Source: Halopolyspora algeriensis (GTDB lineage: Bacteria > Actinomycetota > Actinomycetes > Mycobacteriales > Pseudonocardiaceae). Taken from it: a stretch of 64,000 nucleotides of DNA. The translations under genes and the position numbers were made by a program. The notes beneath the pieces were generated by a model that searched no databases, had not been told where the DNA came from, and saw nothing but the letters and a program-made list of their open reading frames with translations. Where the stretch lies: positions 338,353 through 402,352 of the forward strand of contig NZ_QPJC01000001.1 in assembly GCF_003337235.1 (NCBI RefSeq), written 5' to 3'. Below, one piece after another: positions 24,664 through 33,976 of this stretch (position 1 is its first letter; each line of letters starts with the position of its first letter).

Positions 24664-27600
24664 GTGCCGCAGGATCCCCGGCAAGGCAGTTTCGGGCACC
24701 GGAGTTCCCCACCGGACCACGTCGAACCGTCCGGTGAGGAGTCGTCACCCGCCGGACGCCGCAGGCGCGCTCTGGGCGACGACGGCACGGGCGGCACCCG
24801 CGTCTTCGATCTGCTGTCCAAGCACGGCAAGCCCTCCGGGCAGGGCTCCTCCCACCGGCGGCGGCAACCGGAGTCTCCCGAGGAACACCAGGAGCCCGTC
24901 CAGCAGCAGCCGGCCCAACCGCCCCAGCAACAGCCGGCCCAACCGCCCCGTCCTCAGCAGGCAGAACAACCCTCCGCCGGGCAACAACCCGGCGCGGGGC
25001 AGGCCCCGGCGCACCCGCAAGCCGCCCAGCAGCAATCGCCCCACAGCAGGCAGCAGGCAGGGCAATGGTCTCCGGCACAATCCCCCACCCCTCAGCAGCC
25101 CGGCAGGCACGCCCCCCGGCAGCCTTCCCAGCAACCCCCGGGAGTTCCGCCGGGCACCAACGGGGCACAGCCATCCCGGAACGGTCCTCCATCGCAGCCT
25201 CCGCACGAGGAGGCCGCTCGCCAGGGCCGGCCACCGACCGCATCGCAGCACGGGGCACCGCCCGATGCCTGGGCATCCCCTGTGGAGGGGCACATAGCTC
25301 CCCACCCCACTCCGCAGACCGAGAACGGCACGCCGCCGCATCCGGAATACCGGGGTGCTCCGCGACGGCCGAACGCTCCCCTCCCCGGCAATCGTGCCGA
25401 GCCCCCCGCAGCGTCCCCACCCCCCAGGCCGTTGCCCCCGGAAAGCAACGGCGGCTCTCCATCCGCCTCACCCGGTGCCGCAGCGACACCGGCACCGAGC
25501 ACCTCCGGTACCACCTCGGCCGGAGCACCGACCGGAGGAGAAGCCGAACAGACCCGGATCGCCACCGCACTGTCGGGAGCCCCCGTCACGGACGGCACGG
25601 CAGGCCGTGCTCCGGCGAGGCCCGGCCAACCCGCAGGGCCACCACGGCGGCCGCAGCAACCCGGTCACGCGACACCCGCCTCGCAGCAGCAGACCGAGGA
25701 TGCCGAAGTCACGGCGCAGCAACCGGCGGTGCCACCGGCACCACCGAACCCACCGGCACCACCGAACCCACCGGTGCCGCCGAACCCACCGGTGCCGCCG
25801 AACCCGCTCGGCAACGCACCGAGCGCCACCGCGCCGGCTTCCGGTGGCCGCAACGAGCCTGCCGATCCGACGGAATCGGTGCCCGCCGTGGACGCAGCGG
25901 GCAACATCCGCGACGAGGCCGAGCCGGGCAACGCCGCGATGTCCGGAGCCGTGTGGGACGACGAGCCGGACGAACAGTCGGGCGAGACGGGCTCCACAGA
26001 GCAGCGCCGATCCGGAGGCAGCTCCGGCGGCGACGAGGACGGGGGCGACGAGCGCGAGCTCGATACCGAGAAGCCGGATCCCTACACGCAAGCGATCGAC
26101 GCCACGCTGGCCCGGTTCTCGGCCGTCCACGATCAGATCGCCGAAGAGGAGGCCCGGCGCAGGAACCGATTCGGCCGGCTGCTCGGCAAGCGCAAGGAAC
26201 CCGAACTCGGCCAGGACATGCCCTTCGACTTCATCGAGGGTGGTCGGAACGGGGACGCCTCCCGGGTGGAATGGAAACAGCAGCAACGCAAGCAACGCAC
26301 GGTCCGGTTGGGCAAGGTACTTGCGATCGCGGCGGCAGTGGCGGTGTTCGTGGCCACCGGTGTCGGCTGGAGCGCGAAGACGTGGGTGGATGCGAAGTTC
26401 CGCGAGGTCTCGGCGCTGGATCCACACTCGGCCGCGATCCGGAATTCACAGATGCAGACCGGGGACCTGAACTTCCTGCTGGTCGGCTCGGACACTCGCG
26501 CGGGCGCGGAAGCCGATGACAGTGCGGGCACTGTCAAGAGTCACCCGGGCGCGCGCTCGGACACGACGATGGTCGCGCACATCCCGGCCGACCGTGACCG
26601 GATCCTGATCGTCTCCTTTCCGCGCGACCTCGAAATCGACCGGCCGACATGCCGGGAATGGGACGCCAAAACCGGCGACTACTCCGACAACCGGTTGCCC
26701 GCGGTGAACAACGTCAAGTTCAACACCGCCTACGCCGTCGGCGGCCCGAAGTGCACCACCAAGGTCGTCCAACAAATCTCCGGACTGTCCATCACGAACT
26801 TCCTGGGCATCAATTTCCGCGGGTTCCAGGCCATGGTCAATGCAGTGGGTGGAGTGCGTATCTGCAGCACGATGCCGATCGTCGACAGTGTCCTGGGCAC
26901 GATCCTGCCGGAAGCCGGGCGTCATACGCTGAACGGGCAGCAAGCGCTCCAGTATGTGCGTGCCCGCCACGTCGCGGGTGATCCGACCGCCGACTACGGC
27001 CGAATGGAACGCCAGCAACTGTTCCTGTCCGCGCTGCTGCGCAAGGCCATGTCGGCTCAGGTGCTGCTCGATCCGGGCAAACTCACCGATTTCGTCAACG
27101 CGGTCACCTCCAACACCTTCGGCGAGAACATCGGCACCGACCAGCTCATCGGACTCGGGCGATCCCTGCAGGGGCTCGAACCCGGCAAGGTCACGTTCAT
27201 CACCGTGCCCACGACCGGGGAAGCCAATGAGAACGGCAACGAGGAACTCCGCGAATCCGACGCCGACGCCCTGTTCCGGGCGATCATCGAGGACACTCCG
27301 ATCGCGCCGCACCAGCAGGATTCCGGAACGGAGCAATCCGAAACCGCCTCCAGCGCGCGGAGTGCCGGCACCGATCCGATGACACAGGACTCTCTCTCCG
27401 ACGAGGCCGCGTCGACCGCTCCCGCCCTGGCTGCTTCGGCCGGGAGTGGCGCACTTCGAGTGTTCCCGGCACAGGCCACCCAACCACCGGATGTCGCCAT
27501 CAAGGTGTTCAACACGACCGATCGGGCCGGCCTGGCCGGGCGCACCAGGGACAAACTGCAGCAGGTCGGCTATACCGTGACGGGTGTCGGCGACATGGAA

Positions 27601-27834
27601 CAGACGGTGGAGCGCACCGTCATCCGGCACTCGGCGGACAATGCCGAAGCCGCTCGCATACTGGCCACCTCGATCCCCGGTGCCACTCTCGTCGAGGATG
27701 CTTCCGCCGGTGAGGTGCTCAGGCTGGAACTGGGCACCGGCTACGAGGAAACGGTGCGGGAACCGGAGACGGGAACACCGGATGTGCCGGACAATCTCGC
27801 GACGGTCAATGCGGGCAAGGACGTCTGCGGCTGA
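24664..27834 (+). CDS. LytR-CpsA-Psr (LCP) family protein with long disordered cytoplasmic region
   Basis: A 1056-residue membrane-anchored phosphotransferase predicted to attach arabinogalactan or teichoic-type polymers to peptidoglycan. Residues 1-540 are Pro/Gln/Gly/Ser-rich with PPNPPAP and PPNPPVP repeats (about 25735-25805) and no globular domain. A single helix follows near residues 551-570 (VLAIAAAVAVFVATGVGW), then the extracellular LCP domain from about 600 (DLNFLLVGSDTRAG, then GARSDTTMVAHI and IVSFPRDLEID with the pyrophosphate-binding Arg/Asp set). A LytR_C domain (from about residue 942, VAIKVFNTTDRAGLAG) ends the chain. GTG 24664 is favoured by GGAGG 7 bases upstream; ATG 24649 is the alternative. 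Most family members have a cytoplasmic tail a tenth of this length. Confidence 0.9.
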   Translation: MPQDPRQGSFGHRSSPPDHVEPSGEESSPAGRRRRALGDDGTGGTRVFDLLSKHGKPSGQGSSHRRRQPESPEEHQEPVQQQPAQPPQQQPAQPPRPQQAEQPSAGQQPGAGQAPAHPQAAQQQSPHSRQQAGQWSPAQSPTPQQPGRHAPRQPSQQPPGVPPGTNGAQPSRNGPPSQPPHEEAARQGRPPTASQHGAPPDAWASPVEGHIAPHPTPQTENGTPPHPEYRGAPRRPNAPLPGNRAEPPAASPPPRPLPPESNGGSPSASPGAAATPAPSTSGTTSAGAPTGGEAEQTRIATALSGAPVTDGTAGRAPARPGQPAGPPRRPQQPGHATPASQQQTEDAEVTAQQPAVPPAPPNPPAPPNPPVPPNPPVPPNPLGNAPSATAPASGGRNEPADPTESVPAVDAAGNIRDEAEPGNAAMSGAVWDDEPDEQSGETGSTEQRRSGGSSGGDEDGGDERELDTEKPDPYTQAIDATLARFSAVHDQIAEEEARRRNRFGRLLGKRKEPELGQDMPFDFIEGGRNGDASRVEWKQQQRKQRTVRLGKVLAIAAAVAVFVATGVGWSAKTWVDAKFREVSALDPHSAAIRNSQMQTGDLNFLLVGSDTRAGAEADDSAGTVKSHPGARSDTTMVAHIPADRDRILIVSFPRDLEIDRPTCREWDAKTGDYSDNRLPAVNNVKFNTAYAVGGPKCTTKVVQQISGLSITNFLGINFRGFQAMVNAVGGVRICSTMPIVDSVLGTILPEAGRHTLNGQQALQYVRARHVAGDPTADYGRMERQQLFLSALLRKAMSAQVLLDPGKLTDFVNAVTSNTFGENIGTDQLIGLGRSLQGLEPGKVTFITVPTTGEANENGNEELRESDADALFRAIIEDTPIAPHQQDSGTEQSETASSARSAGTDPMTQDSLSDEAASTAPALAASAGSGALRVFPAQATQPPDVAIKVFNTTDRAGLAGRTRDKLQQVGYTVTGVGDMEQTVERTVIRHSADNAEAARILATSIPGATLVEDASAGEVLRLELGTGYEETVREPETGTPDVPDNLATVNAGKDVCG

Positions 27835-27925
27835 GCCGATCTCCGGCGCGGGCCCACGGTTGATGCTGCGTTCCGCCGCGATATCACACTTCCGAGTGAG
27901 CCGAATCACGGATGCAACCGTGCAC

Positions 27926-27947
27926 GTTCACTGTGGGTTTACCACCG
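27926..27947 (+). promoter_or_regulatory. Probable PHO box (PhoP binding site) upstream of phoU
   Basis: Two adjacent 11-base units, GTTCACTGTGG and GTTTACCACCG, fit the actinobacterial PHO box pattern of direct GTTCA-type repeats. The box ends 40 bases before the phoU start. The second unit deviates at one core base, so binding is likely but not certain. Confidence 0.55.
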
Positions 27948-27987
27948 TGCACCCTGCCGTATTCCGTCGGGAAGTAAGCTGGCACCC

Positions 27988-28644
27988 ATGCGTGAGGTTT
28001 ACCAGGAACAGCTCGGCAAGCTTGCCGATGAACTCGCCTCGATGTCGACGATGGTCGGCACCGCGATGGAGCATGCTACCCAGGCGCTCCTGGAAGCCGA
28101 TCTTTCCCTGGCCGAGCAGGTGATCGACGAGGACATGCAGGTGGACGAGGCGCGCTCGCGCTGCGAGGAGCACGCCTTCGGACTGCTCGCGCTGCAGGCG
28201 CCCGTGGCCGGAGACCTGCGTACCGTGATCTCGACCATTCACGCCGCCGAGGACCTGGAACGCATGGGAGATCTGGCGCTGCACGTCGCCAAGGCCGCCC
28301 GTCGCAGGCATCCGCAGCCGGTACTGCCGGACGACGTCAAGTCGTACTTCTCCCGGATGGGCCAGGTCGCCGTCAAGCTGTCCAATCGTGTCAATCACGT
28401 CATGCGCACGCAGGACGTGCAGGAGGCCCGGGGGCTCGAAGACGACGACGACGAGATGGACGATCTGCATCGTCACCTGTTCAGCGTCGTGATGAGCCCG
28501 GAGTGGGAGCACGGGGTTTCCGCGGCCGTCGACATCACTCTGCTGGGTCGCTTCTACGAGCGCTTCGCCGACCATGCCGTATCCGTGGCCCGGAGGATCG
28601 TCTACATCGTGACCGGCTCCATGCCCGGCAGCAACAACAACTGA
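27988..28644 (+). CDS. phoU: Phosphate transport regulator PhoU
   Basis: A 218-residue all-helical cytosolic protein that links the Pst transporter to the PhoR-PhoP two-component system. It has the two PhoU repeats, each with an E/D-x-x-x-D metal-binding signature: HAAEDLERMGDLALHVA in the first and TLLGRFYERFADHAVSVARRIVY in the second. Length and layout are standard. Start ATG 27988 follows a GGGAAGTAAG purine stretch. It is preceded by a probable PHO box and lies 1.1 kb from the divergent-facing pst operon, with a regulator gene between them, an arrangement different from enteric pstSCAB-phoU. Confidence 0.95.
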   Translation: MREVYQEQLGKLADELASMSTMVGTAMEHATQALLEADLSLAEQVIDEDMQVDEARSRCEEHAFGLLALQAPVAGDLRTVISTIHAAEDLERMGDLALHVAKAARRRHPQPVLPDDVKSYFSRMGQVAVKLSNRVNHVMRTQDVQEARGLEDDDDEMDDLHRHLFSVVMSPEWEHGVSAAVDITLLGRFYERFADHAVSVARRIVYIVTGSMPGSNNN

Positions 28645-28649
28645 GAGAC

Positions 28650-28673
28650 CGGCCGTGGCCGACCCCACGGCCG
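28650..28673 (+). terminator. Hairpin terminator after phoU
   Basis: CGGCCGTGG and CCACGGCCG form a perfect 9-bp stem with a 6-base loop just after the phoU stop. A second weaker inverted repeat (GGACACC near 28675, GGTGTCC near 28704) follows. Confidence 0.7.
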
Positions 28674-28859
28674 AGGACACCCGCGAGCACACTGTTCACG
28701 GCCGGTGTCCTTGATAACCGGTGTCACTGCTCGATACCGCTGATCTCCTGTGGCACGCTACGGCGAGTGCGCCACCGTATCCGCGTGCCCGGCTCGCCCC
28801 CGCCGTCCGGCGATGATCGGCCCCGCACCGGCGACTCTGCCACCGGAGGAGGGGGCGGG

Positions 28860-29717
28860 GTGCCTGAGAGTCCGACGGTACATCGCAGGCGCCTCGGCAG
28901 TGCGCTGCGCCGGTTACGGGAGACGGCCGGGCGCACCCATCGCGAGGTGGCTGCGTATCTGGACTGCTCCCAGGGCAAGGTCAGCCAGATCGAGCTCGGC
29001 CGGGTGCCGGTGCGAACCTCCGATGTGCGGTTGATGGCCGAGTTCTACGGGGCCGACACCGATCAGGCGAGCAGTCTGATCGAACTGGCCCAGGGCTCCA
29101 AACAACGCGGCTGGTGGCAGGAGTATCCGAGCACCGCACAGCGCGCCGGGTTCGAGACATACCTCGGTCTGGAGACGGCGGCCACGGCAGTGAGCTGCTT
29201 CGGTGCCGATCCCGTCCCGGAGCTGCTGCAGACCGCCGAGTACAGCGGGGCGCTCCTCGGAGCCGAGGATCCCGGGCTCGATGGGGGCGGAATCGACGAG
29301 CGCCTCACCGTGATCTCGAAGCGACAACAGCGGTTGCTCGGCGAACACCCGCTCGAGCTGTGGGCGGTGCTCGACGAGTCGGCGCTGCGCCGGGCAGTGG
29401 GTGGTCCTGCGGTGATGCGCGCGCAACTGGAGCATCTCGTGCTCATGGGCTACCGGCGGAACGTGACGCTGCAGGTGCTGCCGTTCACTGCCGGTGCGCA
29501 TCCGCTGATGGGTGATCGGGTGGCGGTCTTCTCGTTTCCGGACCCGGCCGATCCGCAGGTCGTGCACGTCGGGGACTCGGTCAACTCGCGATTCCTGGAC
29601 GACCTTGCCGAGACCCGGCCGTACCTGTCGGTCTTCGAGAGCGTGTGCGCCGCGGCGCTGCCTCCCAAGGATTCCAACGCCCTCATCTCCACCATCGCCG
29701 ACCAGTGGAGCAATTAA
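28860..29717 (+). CDS. XRE-family regulator with DUF5753 domain
   Basis: A 285-residue DNA-binding protein. Residues about 8-70 form a Cro/CI helix-turn-helix (LGSALRRLRETAGRTHREVAAYLDCSQGKVSQIELGR), and from about 100 the actinobacterial DUF5753 domain begins with ETAATAVSCFGADPVPELLQTAEYSGALLG and continues to LSVFESVCAAAL. Such proteins regulate neighbouring small DUF397 genes or antibiotic and development functions. GTG 28860 is strongly supported by GGAGGAGGGGG; the long frame upstream is not coding. No DUF397 partner is seen on either side. It is convergent with pstB. Confidence 0.9.
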   Translation: MPESPTVHRRRLGSALRRLRETAGRTHREVAAYLDCSQGKVSQIELGRVPVRTSDVRLMAEFYGADTDQASSLIELAQGSKQRGWWQEYPSTAQRAGFETYLGLETAATAVSCFGADPVPELLQTAEYSGALLGAEDPGLDGGGIDERLTVISKRQQRLLGEHPLELWAVLDESALRRAVGGPAVMRAQLEHLVLMGYRRNVTLQVLPFTAGAHPLMGDRVAVFSFPDPADPQVVHVGDSVNSRFLDDLAETRPYLSVFESVCAAALPPKDSNALISTIADQWSN

Positions 29718-29792
29718 CGAGGAGGCCGCGGTCAAGCAGCGTCAACCGCTTTCTGCCACGCACGCAACCCGCACGGAATCAGCAACGCTCTC

Positions 29793-30569
29793 CTACCCGA
29801 AGCGGCCGGAAATGTAGTCCTCGGTGGCCTTCTGATTCGGATTCGAGAAGAGTTTCCCGGTTTCCTCGATCTCGACCAGCTGCCCGGGCTCACCGACGGC
29901 ACGCAGGTTGAAAAACGCCGTCTGATCGCTCACCCGCGCCGCCTGCTGCATGTTGTGTGTGACGATGACGATCGTGTAGTCCTTCTTGAGTTCGGCGATG
30001 AGGTCCTCGATCGCCAGCGTCGAGATCGGGTCGAGTGCCGAGCAGGGCTCGTCCATGAGCAGCACATCGGGCTGCACCGCGGTCGCCCGCGCGATGCACA
30101 ACCGCTGTTGCTGCCCACCGGAGAGGCTGCCACCGGGCTTGTGCAGGCGGTCCTTGACCTCCTCCCAGAGGTTCGCGCTGCGCAAGGACCGCTCGGTGAT
30201 CTCGTCCAGTTTCTTCTTGTTCTTCTCCCCGGTCAGTTTGAGACCGGCCACCACGTTGTCCCGGATGGACATGGTGGGGAACGGGTTGGCCCGCTGGAAG
30301 ACCATGCCGATGGTGCGCCGGACCTGCACGGGATCCACGCTGGGCGCGTAGATGTCCTCGCCGTCGAGCAACACCTTGCCGTCCACGCGAGCACCTGCGA
30401 TGACCTCGTGCATGCGGTTCAGAGCTCGCAGAACGGTGGACTTGCCGCACCCGGAGGGTCCGATGAAGGAGGTGACACTGCGGGCTTGTACCTGCAGGGT
30501 CACGTCCTCGACGGCATGGAACTTGCCGTAGTGCAGGTTCAGGTCCTTGATGTCGAGTCGTTTGGCCAT
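29793..30569 (-). CDS. pstB: Phosphate ABC transporter ATP-binding protein
   Basis: A 258-residue ABC ATPase that powers high-affinity phosphate import with PstA, PstC and Pst[20 protein letters not shown] is the Walker A loop, [19 protein letters not shown] the signature motif, and [15 protein letters not shown] the Walker B with catalytic Glu. [19 protein letters not shown] starts the fold and [30 protein letters not shown] is the typical PstB switch-His region. It is the last gene of the pstSCAB operon, 15 bases after pstA. Confidence 0.97.
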   Translation of the reverse strand: MAKRLDIKDLNLHYGKFHAVEDVTLQVQARSVTSFIGPSGCGKSTVLRALNRMHEVIAGARVDGKVLLDGEDIYAPSVDPVQVRRTIGMVFQRANPFPTMSIRDNVVAGLKLTGEKNKKKLDEITERSLRSANLWEEVKDRLHKPGGSLSGGQQQRLCIARATAVQPDVLLMDEPCSALDPISTLAIEDLIAELKKDYTIVIVTHNMQQAARVSDQTAFFNLRAVGEPGQLVEIEETGKLFSNPNQKATEDYISGRFG

Positions 30570-30584
30570 GGTTCGAATACCGCC

Positions 30585-31499
30585 CTACTTGGTCTTGACG
30601 GCGAAAAACTTGGAGATCAGCGTTGCCAGGAGATTGATCAGCATGATGAGCAGCACCAGGGTCAGCGCCGCACCCCACATTCGGTACTCCCCGGCTTCCG
30701 TGGAGGTCTTGCGCGCCGTGTACACGGTCAACGGCAGCGAGGCCATCGGGCCCTCGAAGAGGTTGAAATTGATCGCACGGGAGTATCCGACCAGGATCAG
30801 CAGGGGAGCCGTCTCGCCCATGATCCTGGCCAGGCCGAGCATCACCCCGGTGACGATGCCGGACAGTGCCGTCGGCAACACGACCTTGAGGATCGTCTTC
30901 CACTTCGGCACACCCAGTGCGTAGGAGGCCTCCCGGAGCTCGTCCGGCACGATGCGCAGCATCGTCTCGGTGGTCCGCACGACCAGCGGCAGCATCAGCA
31001 GGACCAGGGACAGCGACACCGCGAAACCGCTGCGGTCGAAACCGAACGTGGTGATCCACAGCGCGTAGATGAACAGGCCGGCCACGATCGAGGGCAGTCC
31101 GCTGAGAATGTCGACCATGAACGTGGCGGTCTTGGCCAGCCGGGAATTCTGCCCGTATTCGATCAGGAAGATTCCGACGGTGACGCCCAGCGGCACCGAG
31201 AAGAGCGCGCACACCAGCGCCTGCTCGATGGTGCCGACCAGTGCGTGGTAGATGCCGCCGCCGAAGTCGGAGGGCAGCAGGCCGTAGAACGAGTGGTTCC
31301 ACCAGTCCGCGTTCAGCAGCGGGGGCAGGCCCCGTTGCAGAAGGGTGACCAGGACCCACAGCAGCGGGACGACCGCGATCAGGAACGCCGCGGTGAACAC
31401 GACCGTCGCGGCGTTGTTCTTCAGCTTCCGCCCGAGGCTGAGGTACTGGAATGCCGGGTCGGCGGCGGGCTGCTCGACGTCAGCGGTGTCCGTTCTCAT
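30585..31499 (-). CDS. pstA: Phosphate ABC transporter permease PstA
   Basis: A 304-residue membrane permease with six helices plus an N-terminal one. The cytoplasmic coupling loop EASYALGVPKWKTILKVVLPTALSGIVTGVMLGLARIMGETAPLL carries the EAA motif (E-x-x-x-A-L-G-x-x-x-x) that contacts PstB, and GLPSIVAGLFIY matches the PstA-specific loop. It pairs with PstC to form the phosphate channel. Its start overlaps the pstC stop by four bases (ATGA), so the two are translationally coupled. Confidence 0.96.
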   Translation of the reverse strand: MRTDTADVEQPAADPAFQYLSLGRKLKNNAATVVFTAAFLIAVVPLLWVLVTLLQRGLPPLLNADWWNHSFYGLLPSDFGGGIYHALVGTIEQALVCALFSVPLGVTVGIFLIEYGQNSRLAKTATFMVDILSGLPSIVAGLFIYALWITTFGFDRSGFAVSLSLVLLMLPLVVRTTETMLRIVPDELREASYALGVPKWKTILKVVLPTALSGIVTGVMLGLARIMGETAPLLILVGYSRAINFNLFEGPMASLPLTVYTARKTSTEAGEYRMWGAALTLVLLIMLINLLATLISKFFAVKTK

Positions 31500-32551
31500 T
31501 CTTTCCCCTTACCGCTGCTGCTCTCGATCCAGCGGGCCAGCGCGTTCACGGCGAACGTGACGATGAACAGCACCAGGCCGGCCGCGATGTAGGCACCGAC
31601 CGACAGGTTGTTGTTGAACTCCGCCGAACCCAGCGCGATCCGCGAGGCGAACGTGGCACCGGCGTCGAAGATGCTGTAGTTCGGGGGGGTGTAGGTGTAG
31701 CTGAGGATGATCGTCAGCGCCACCGTTTCACCGAGCGCACGGCCGAGCCCCAGCATCGAGCCACCGATGAAACCGTTGCGCCCGAAGGGCCACACGGTGG
31801 TGCGCACGACCTCCCACTTGGTCGCACCCAGCGCGAGCGCGCCTTCGATGTGCGCGGTGGGGGTGCGAGCGAAGACCTCACGGGTCACCCCGGTGATGAT
31901 CGGCAGGATCATCACCGCCAGCACGATGCCCGCGGTGAACACGTTGGCTCCGCTACCCGCGGGGACGTTGCCGTCGGCGAAGATCGGAATCCAGCCGAGG
32001 TTGTTGTTCAACCAGACGGCGAACGGGCTGATCACGGGAGCCAGGACCAGTGCCCCCCACAACCCGTAGACCACCGAGGGGACCGCAGCGAGCAGGTCCA
32101 CGAGGTAGGCGAACGGGCGGGCGAGTACACGCGGCGCGTACTGGGTGAGGAACAGGGCGATACCGCAGGCGATCGGCATTGCCAGGATCAGCGCCACCAG
32201 CGAACTCGCGACGGTGATCCAGGCCAGGTCGAGGATCCCGAAGCGCAGGTTGCTCGGATCGCCGGTCTGCCATTCCCTGCTGAACAGGAAGCTGACTTCG
32301 TTGGCCTGCAGCGAGGGAATCGCGCGAATGAGCAGGAAAATCCCGATCGCGGCGATCGTCGCGATGACGAAGATGCCGGAGCCGGTGGCGACCGAGCGAA
32401 AGATGCGATCGCCGAGCCGAACCACGGACTTGTCCGACGGGGATTCGGGAGTGGGATTCTCCGGGCCGGGGGCTTCCTCCGGAACGCCCCGGAGGGCACC
32501 GGCGGTGCCGGTGCCCTCGGAACGTTGCTCGGGCTTCGTAGAGTCGGTCAC
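31496..32551 (-). CDS. pstC: Phosphate ABC transporter permease PstC
   Basis: A permease of about 350 residues with six helices and a Ser/Pro/Glu-rich cytoplasmic N-terminal tail of about 60 residues. EGALALGATKWEVVRTTVWPFGRNGFIGGSMLGLGRALGETVAL is the EAA loop, and AAVPSVVYGLWGALVLAP the Pst-type loop. The start is uncertain: GTG 32551 has GAGAGG 12 bases upstream, and ATG 32593 or the longer frame to 32635 are possible; all differ only in the disordered tail. It follows pstS and overlaps pstA by 4 bases. Confidence 0.94.
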   Translation of the reverse strand: MTDSTKPEQRSEGTGTAGALRGVPEEAPGPENPTPESPSDKSVVRLGDRIFRSVATGSGIFVIATIAAIGIFLLIRAIPSLQANEVSFLFSREWQTGDPSNLRFGILDLAWITVASSLVALILAMPIACGIALFLTQYAPRVLARPFAYLVDLLAAVPSVVYGLWGALVLAPVISPFAVWLNNNLGWIPIFADGNVPAGSGANVFTAGIVLAVMILPIITGVTREVFARTPTAHIEGALALGATKWEVVRTTVWPFGRNGFIGGSMLGLGRALGETVALTIILSYTYTPPNYSIFDAGATFASRIALGSAEFNNNLSVGAYIAAGLVLFIVTFAVNALARWIESSSGKGKE

Positions 32552-32650
32552 TGCTGCTGGCAGCCTCTCACTTCCGGTGCTGTGCGGTGACATTGTTCCG
32601 TCGAGACCCGAGAGGTGTGTCGTGTCCGGCAACACCCTGCGCGTTCACCG

Positions 32651-33769
32651 TCACGCCTCGATGTCCTCGATCGCACTGACGACCCTGCTCTTGAACTTCG
32701 GGGGGAGTGCCACGTATCCCGCCTGCTCCAGCTCCTCGGGGTCGGCGTTGGCGGCGACCTTCAGTGCGGCCTTGACTCCCTTGGCGACCTCCGGGGAGTA
32801 CCCCTTCGAGCACACGATCTCGTAGGTGGCGAGCACGAGCGGGTACACACCGGGTTGGCTGTTGCCGTAGATCGATTCCAGGTTCAACCGCAGATCGTTG
32901 CCCTGCCCTTTGATCTTGGCACCGTCGATGGCCTTGCCGACCGACTCGCTGGTCAGCGCGACCGGCCCGCTGCCGCTGTCGATCGAGGCGATCCCCAGAC
33001 CCGCGTTCTTCGGGAAGGCCCAGGCGGCGTAGGTGATGCCGCCCTTGGTCTGCTCGACCGAGGAGGTCACGCCGTCGGTGCCCGAGCGCCCCTGGCCGAC
33101 TCCGGGGCCGGGGCGGAACGTCTTGCCCTCACCGGTCCACAGGCCGTCGGTCGCGGTGGCCAGGTACTTCTGGAAGTTGGCCGAGGTACCGGACTCGTCC
33201 GAGCGGTAGAACGGGACGATGTCGATGGCGGGTAGCTGGGCGTTCGGGTTGAGCTCGGCGATCGCCGGATCGTTCCACTTGGTGATCTCGCCCTGGTAGA
33301 TCTTGGCGATCGCCTCGGGGGTGAGTACCAGGTTCTCGACGCCCGGAAGGTTGTAGGTCACCGCAACGGGGCCGAAGACCATCGGGAGGTTCCACGCCGG
33401 GTTGCCCTTGCAGCGCTCCTGCGCCGCGGCGACCTCACCGGCTTCCTTGCTGAGCGGCTCGTCGGAACCGGCGAACTGGACCTGGCCGGCGGTGAACGCC
33501 GCGACTCCCTTGCCGGACCCCGACGCGGTGTAGTTGAGCTGCTGTCCCTGGCACTTCAGCCCGTAGGCGCGGGCGAAGATGTCCATGGCGTTCTTCTGCG
33601 CGGACGATCCCTCGGCCACCACGGGCTGCGTCCCGCACTCGACCTTCAGGTTCTTCAACGCGGGGTTCATCTCGGCCGAGGAGACGTTTTGGTCCGTCCC
33701 GCACGCGGTGAGGGTGAGAGTGCTCGCTGCAAGCAAGCCGAGCGCAGCTCTGTGCCGCTTGATCTTCAC
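32651..33769 (-). CDS. pstS: Phosphate-binding lipoprotein PstS
   Basis: A 372-residue periplasmic-type phosphate receptor. Its signal sequence ends in the lipobox LTLTAC, so it is anchored at the outer face of the membrane by Cys 22 or so. Phosphate-contact motifs are clear: VAEGSSAQKNAMD, NYTASGSGKGVAAFTAGQVQFAGSDEPLS, FYRSDESGTSANFQKYL and SVEQTKGGITYAAW. GTG 33769 was chosen because GGAGGAACGAC precedes it and it gives a normal signal peptide; the open frame to 33925 is not conserved. A probable PHO box lies 91 bases upstream. It is first in pstSCAB. Confidence 0.96.
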   Translation of the reverse strand: MKIKRHRAALGLLAASTLTLTACGTDQNVSSAEMNPALKNLKVECGTQPVVAEGSSAQKNAMDIFARAYGLKCQGQQLNYTASGSGKGVAAFTAGQVQFAGSDEPLSKEAGEVAAAQERCKGNPAWNLPMVFGPVAVTYNLPGVENLVLTPEAIAKIYQGEITKWNDPAIAELNPNAQLPAIDIVPFYRSDESGTSANFQKYLATATDGLWTGEGKTFRPGPGVGQGRSGTDGVTSSVEQTKGGITYAAWAFPKNAGLGIASIDSGSGPVALTSESVGKAIDGAKIKGQGNDLRLNLESIYGNSQPGVYPLVLATYEIVCSKGYSPEVAKGVKAALKVAANADPEELEQAGYVALPPKFKSRVVSAIEDIEA

Positions 33770-33859
33770 GTCGTTCCTCCACTCGGGAGCCAGGTGGGGA
33801 TCGCGGCGTGTGCCGCTCGTCCCGAAACGGTAAGGAACTCCGGTTGATGGGGATCTCCA

Positions 33860-33881
33860 TGGAAGTGAACAGCAGATGAAC
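33860..33881 (-). promoter_or_regulatory. PHO box upstream of pstS
   Basis: Read on the minus strand, two tandem 11-base units, GTTCATCTGCT and GTTCACTTCCA, match the PhoP direct-repeat consensus with intact GTTCA cores. Position 91 bases before the pstS start is where PhoP activates pst in related genera. Confidence 0.75.
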
Positions 33882-33976
33882 ACGGCACGCTGAGTAAGCA
33901 GGAACACATCTTGCCGGGTGATCATCCACCCGCCCGTAACTCCTCCGTCTGCGTACCGTGATCCACGGCGGACGAG

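Noticed and set aside
24572-25570. Minus-strand 332-codon frame opposite the LCP disordered region
   Set aside because: Repetitive Arg/Gly/Ala composition mirrors the Pro/Gln-rich coding strand; no start signal or motif.
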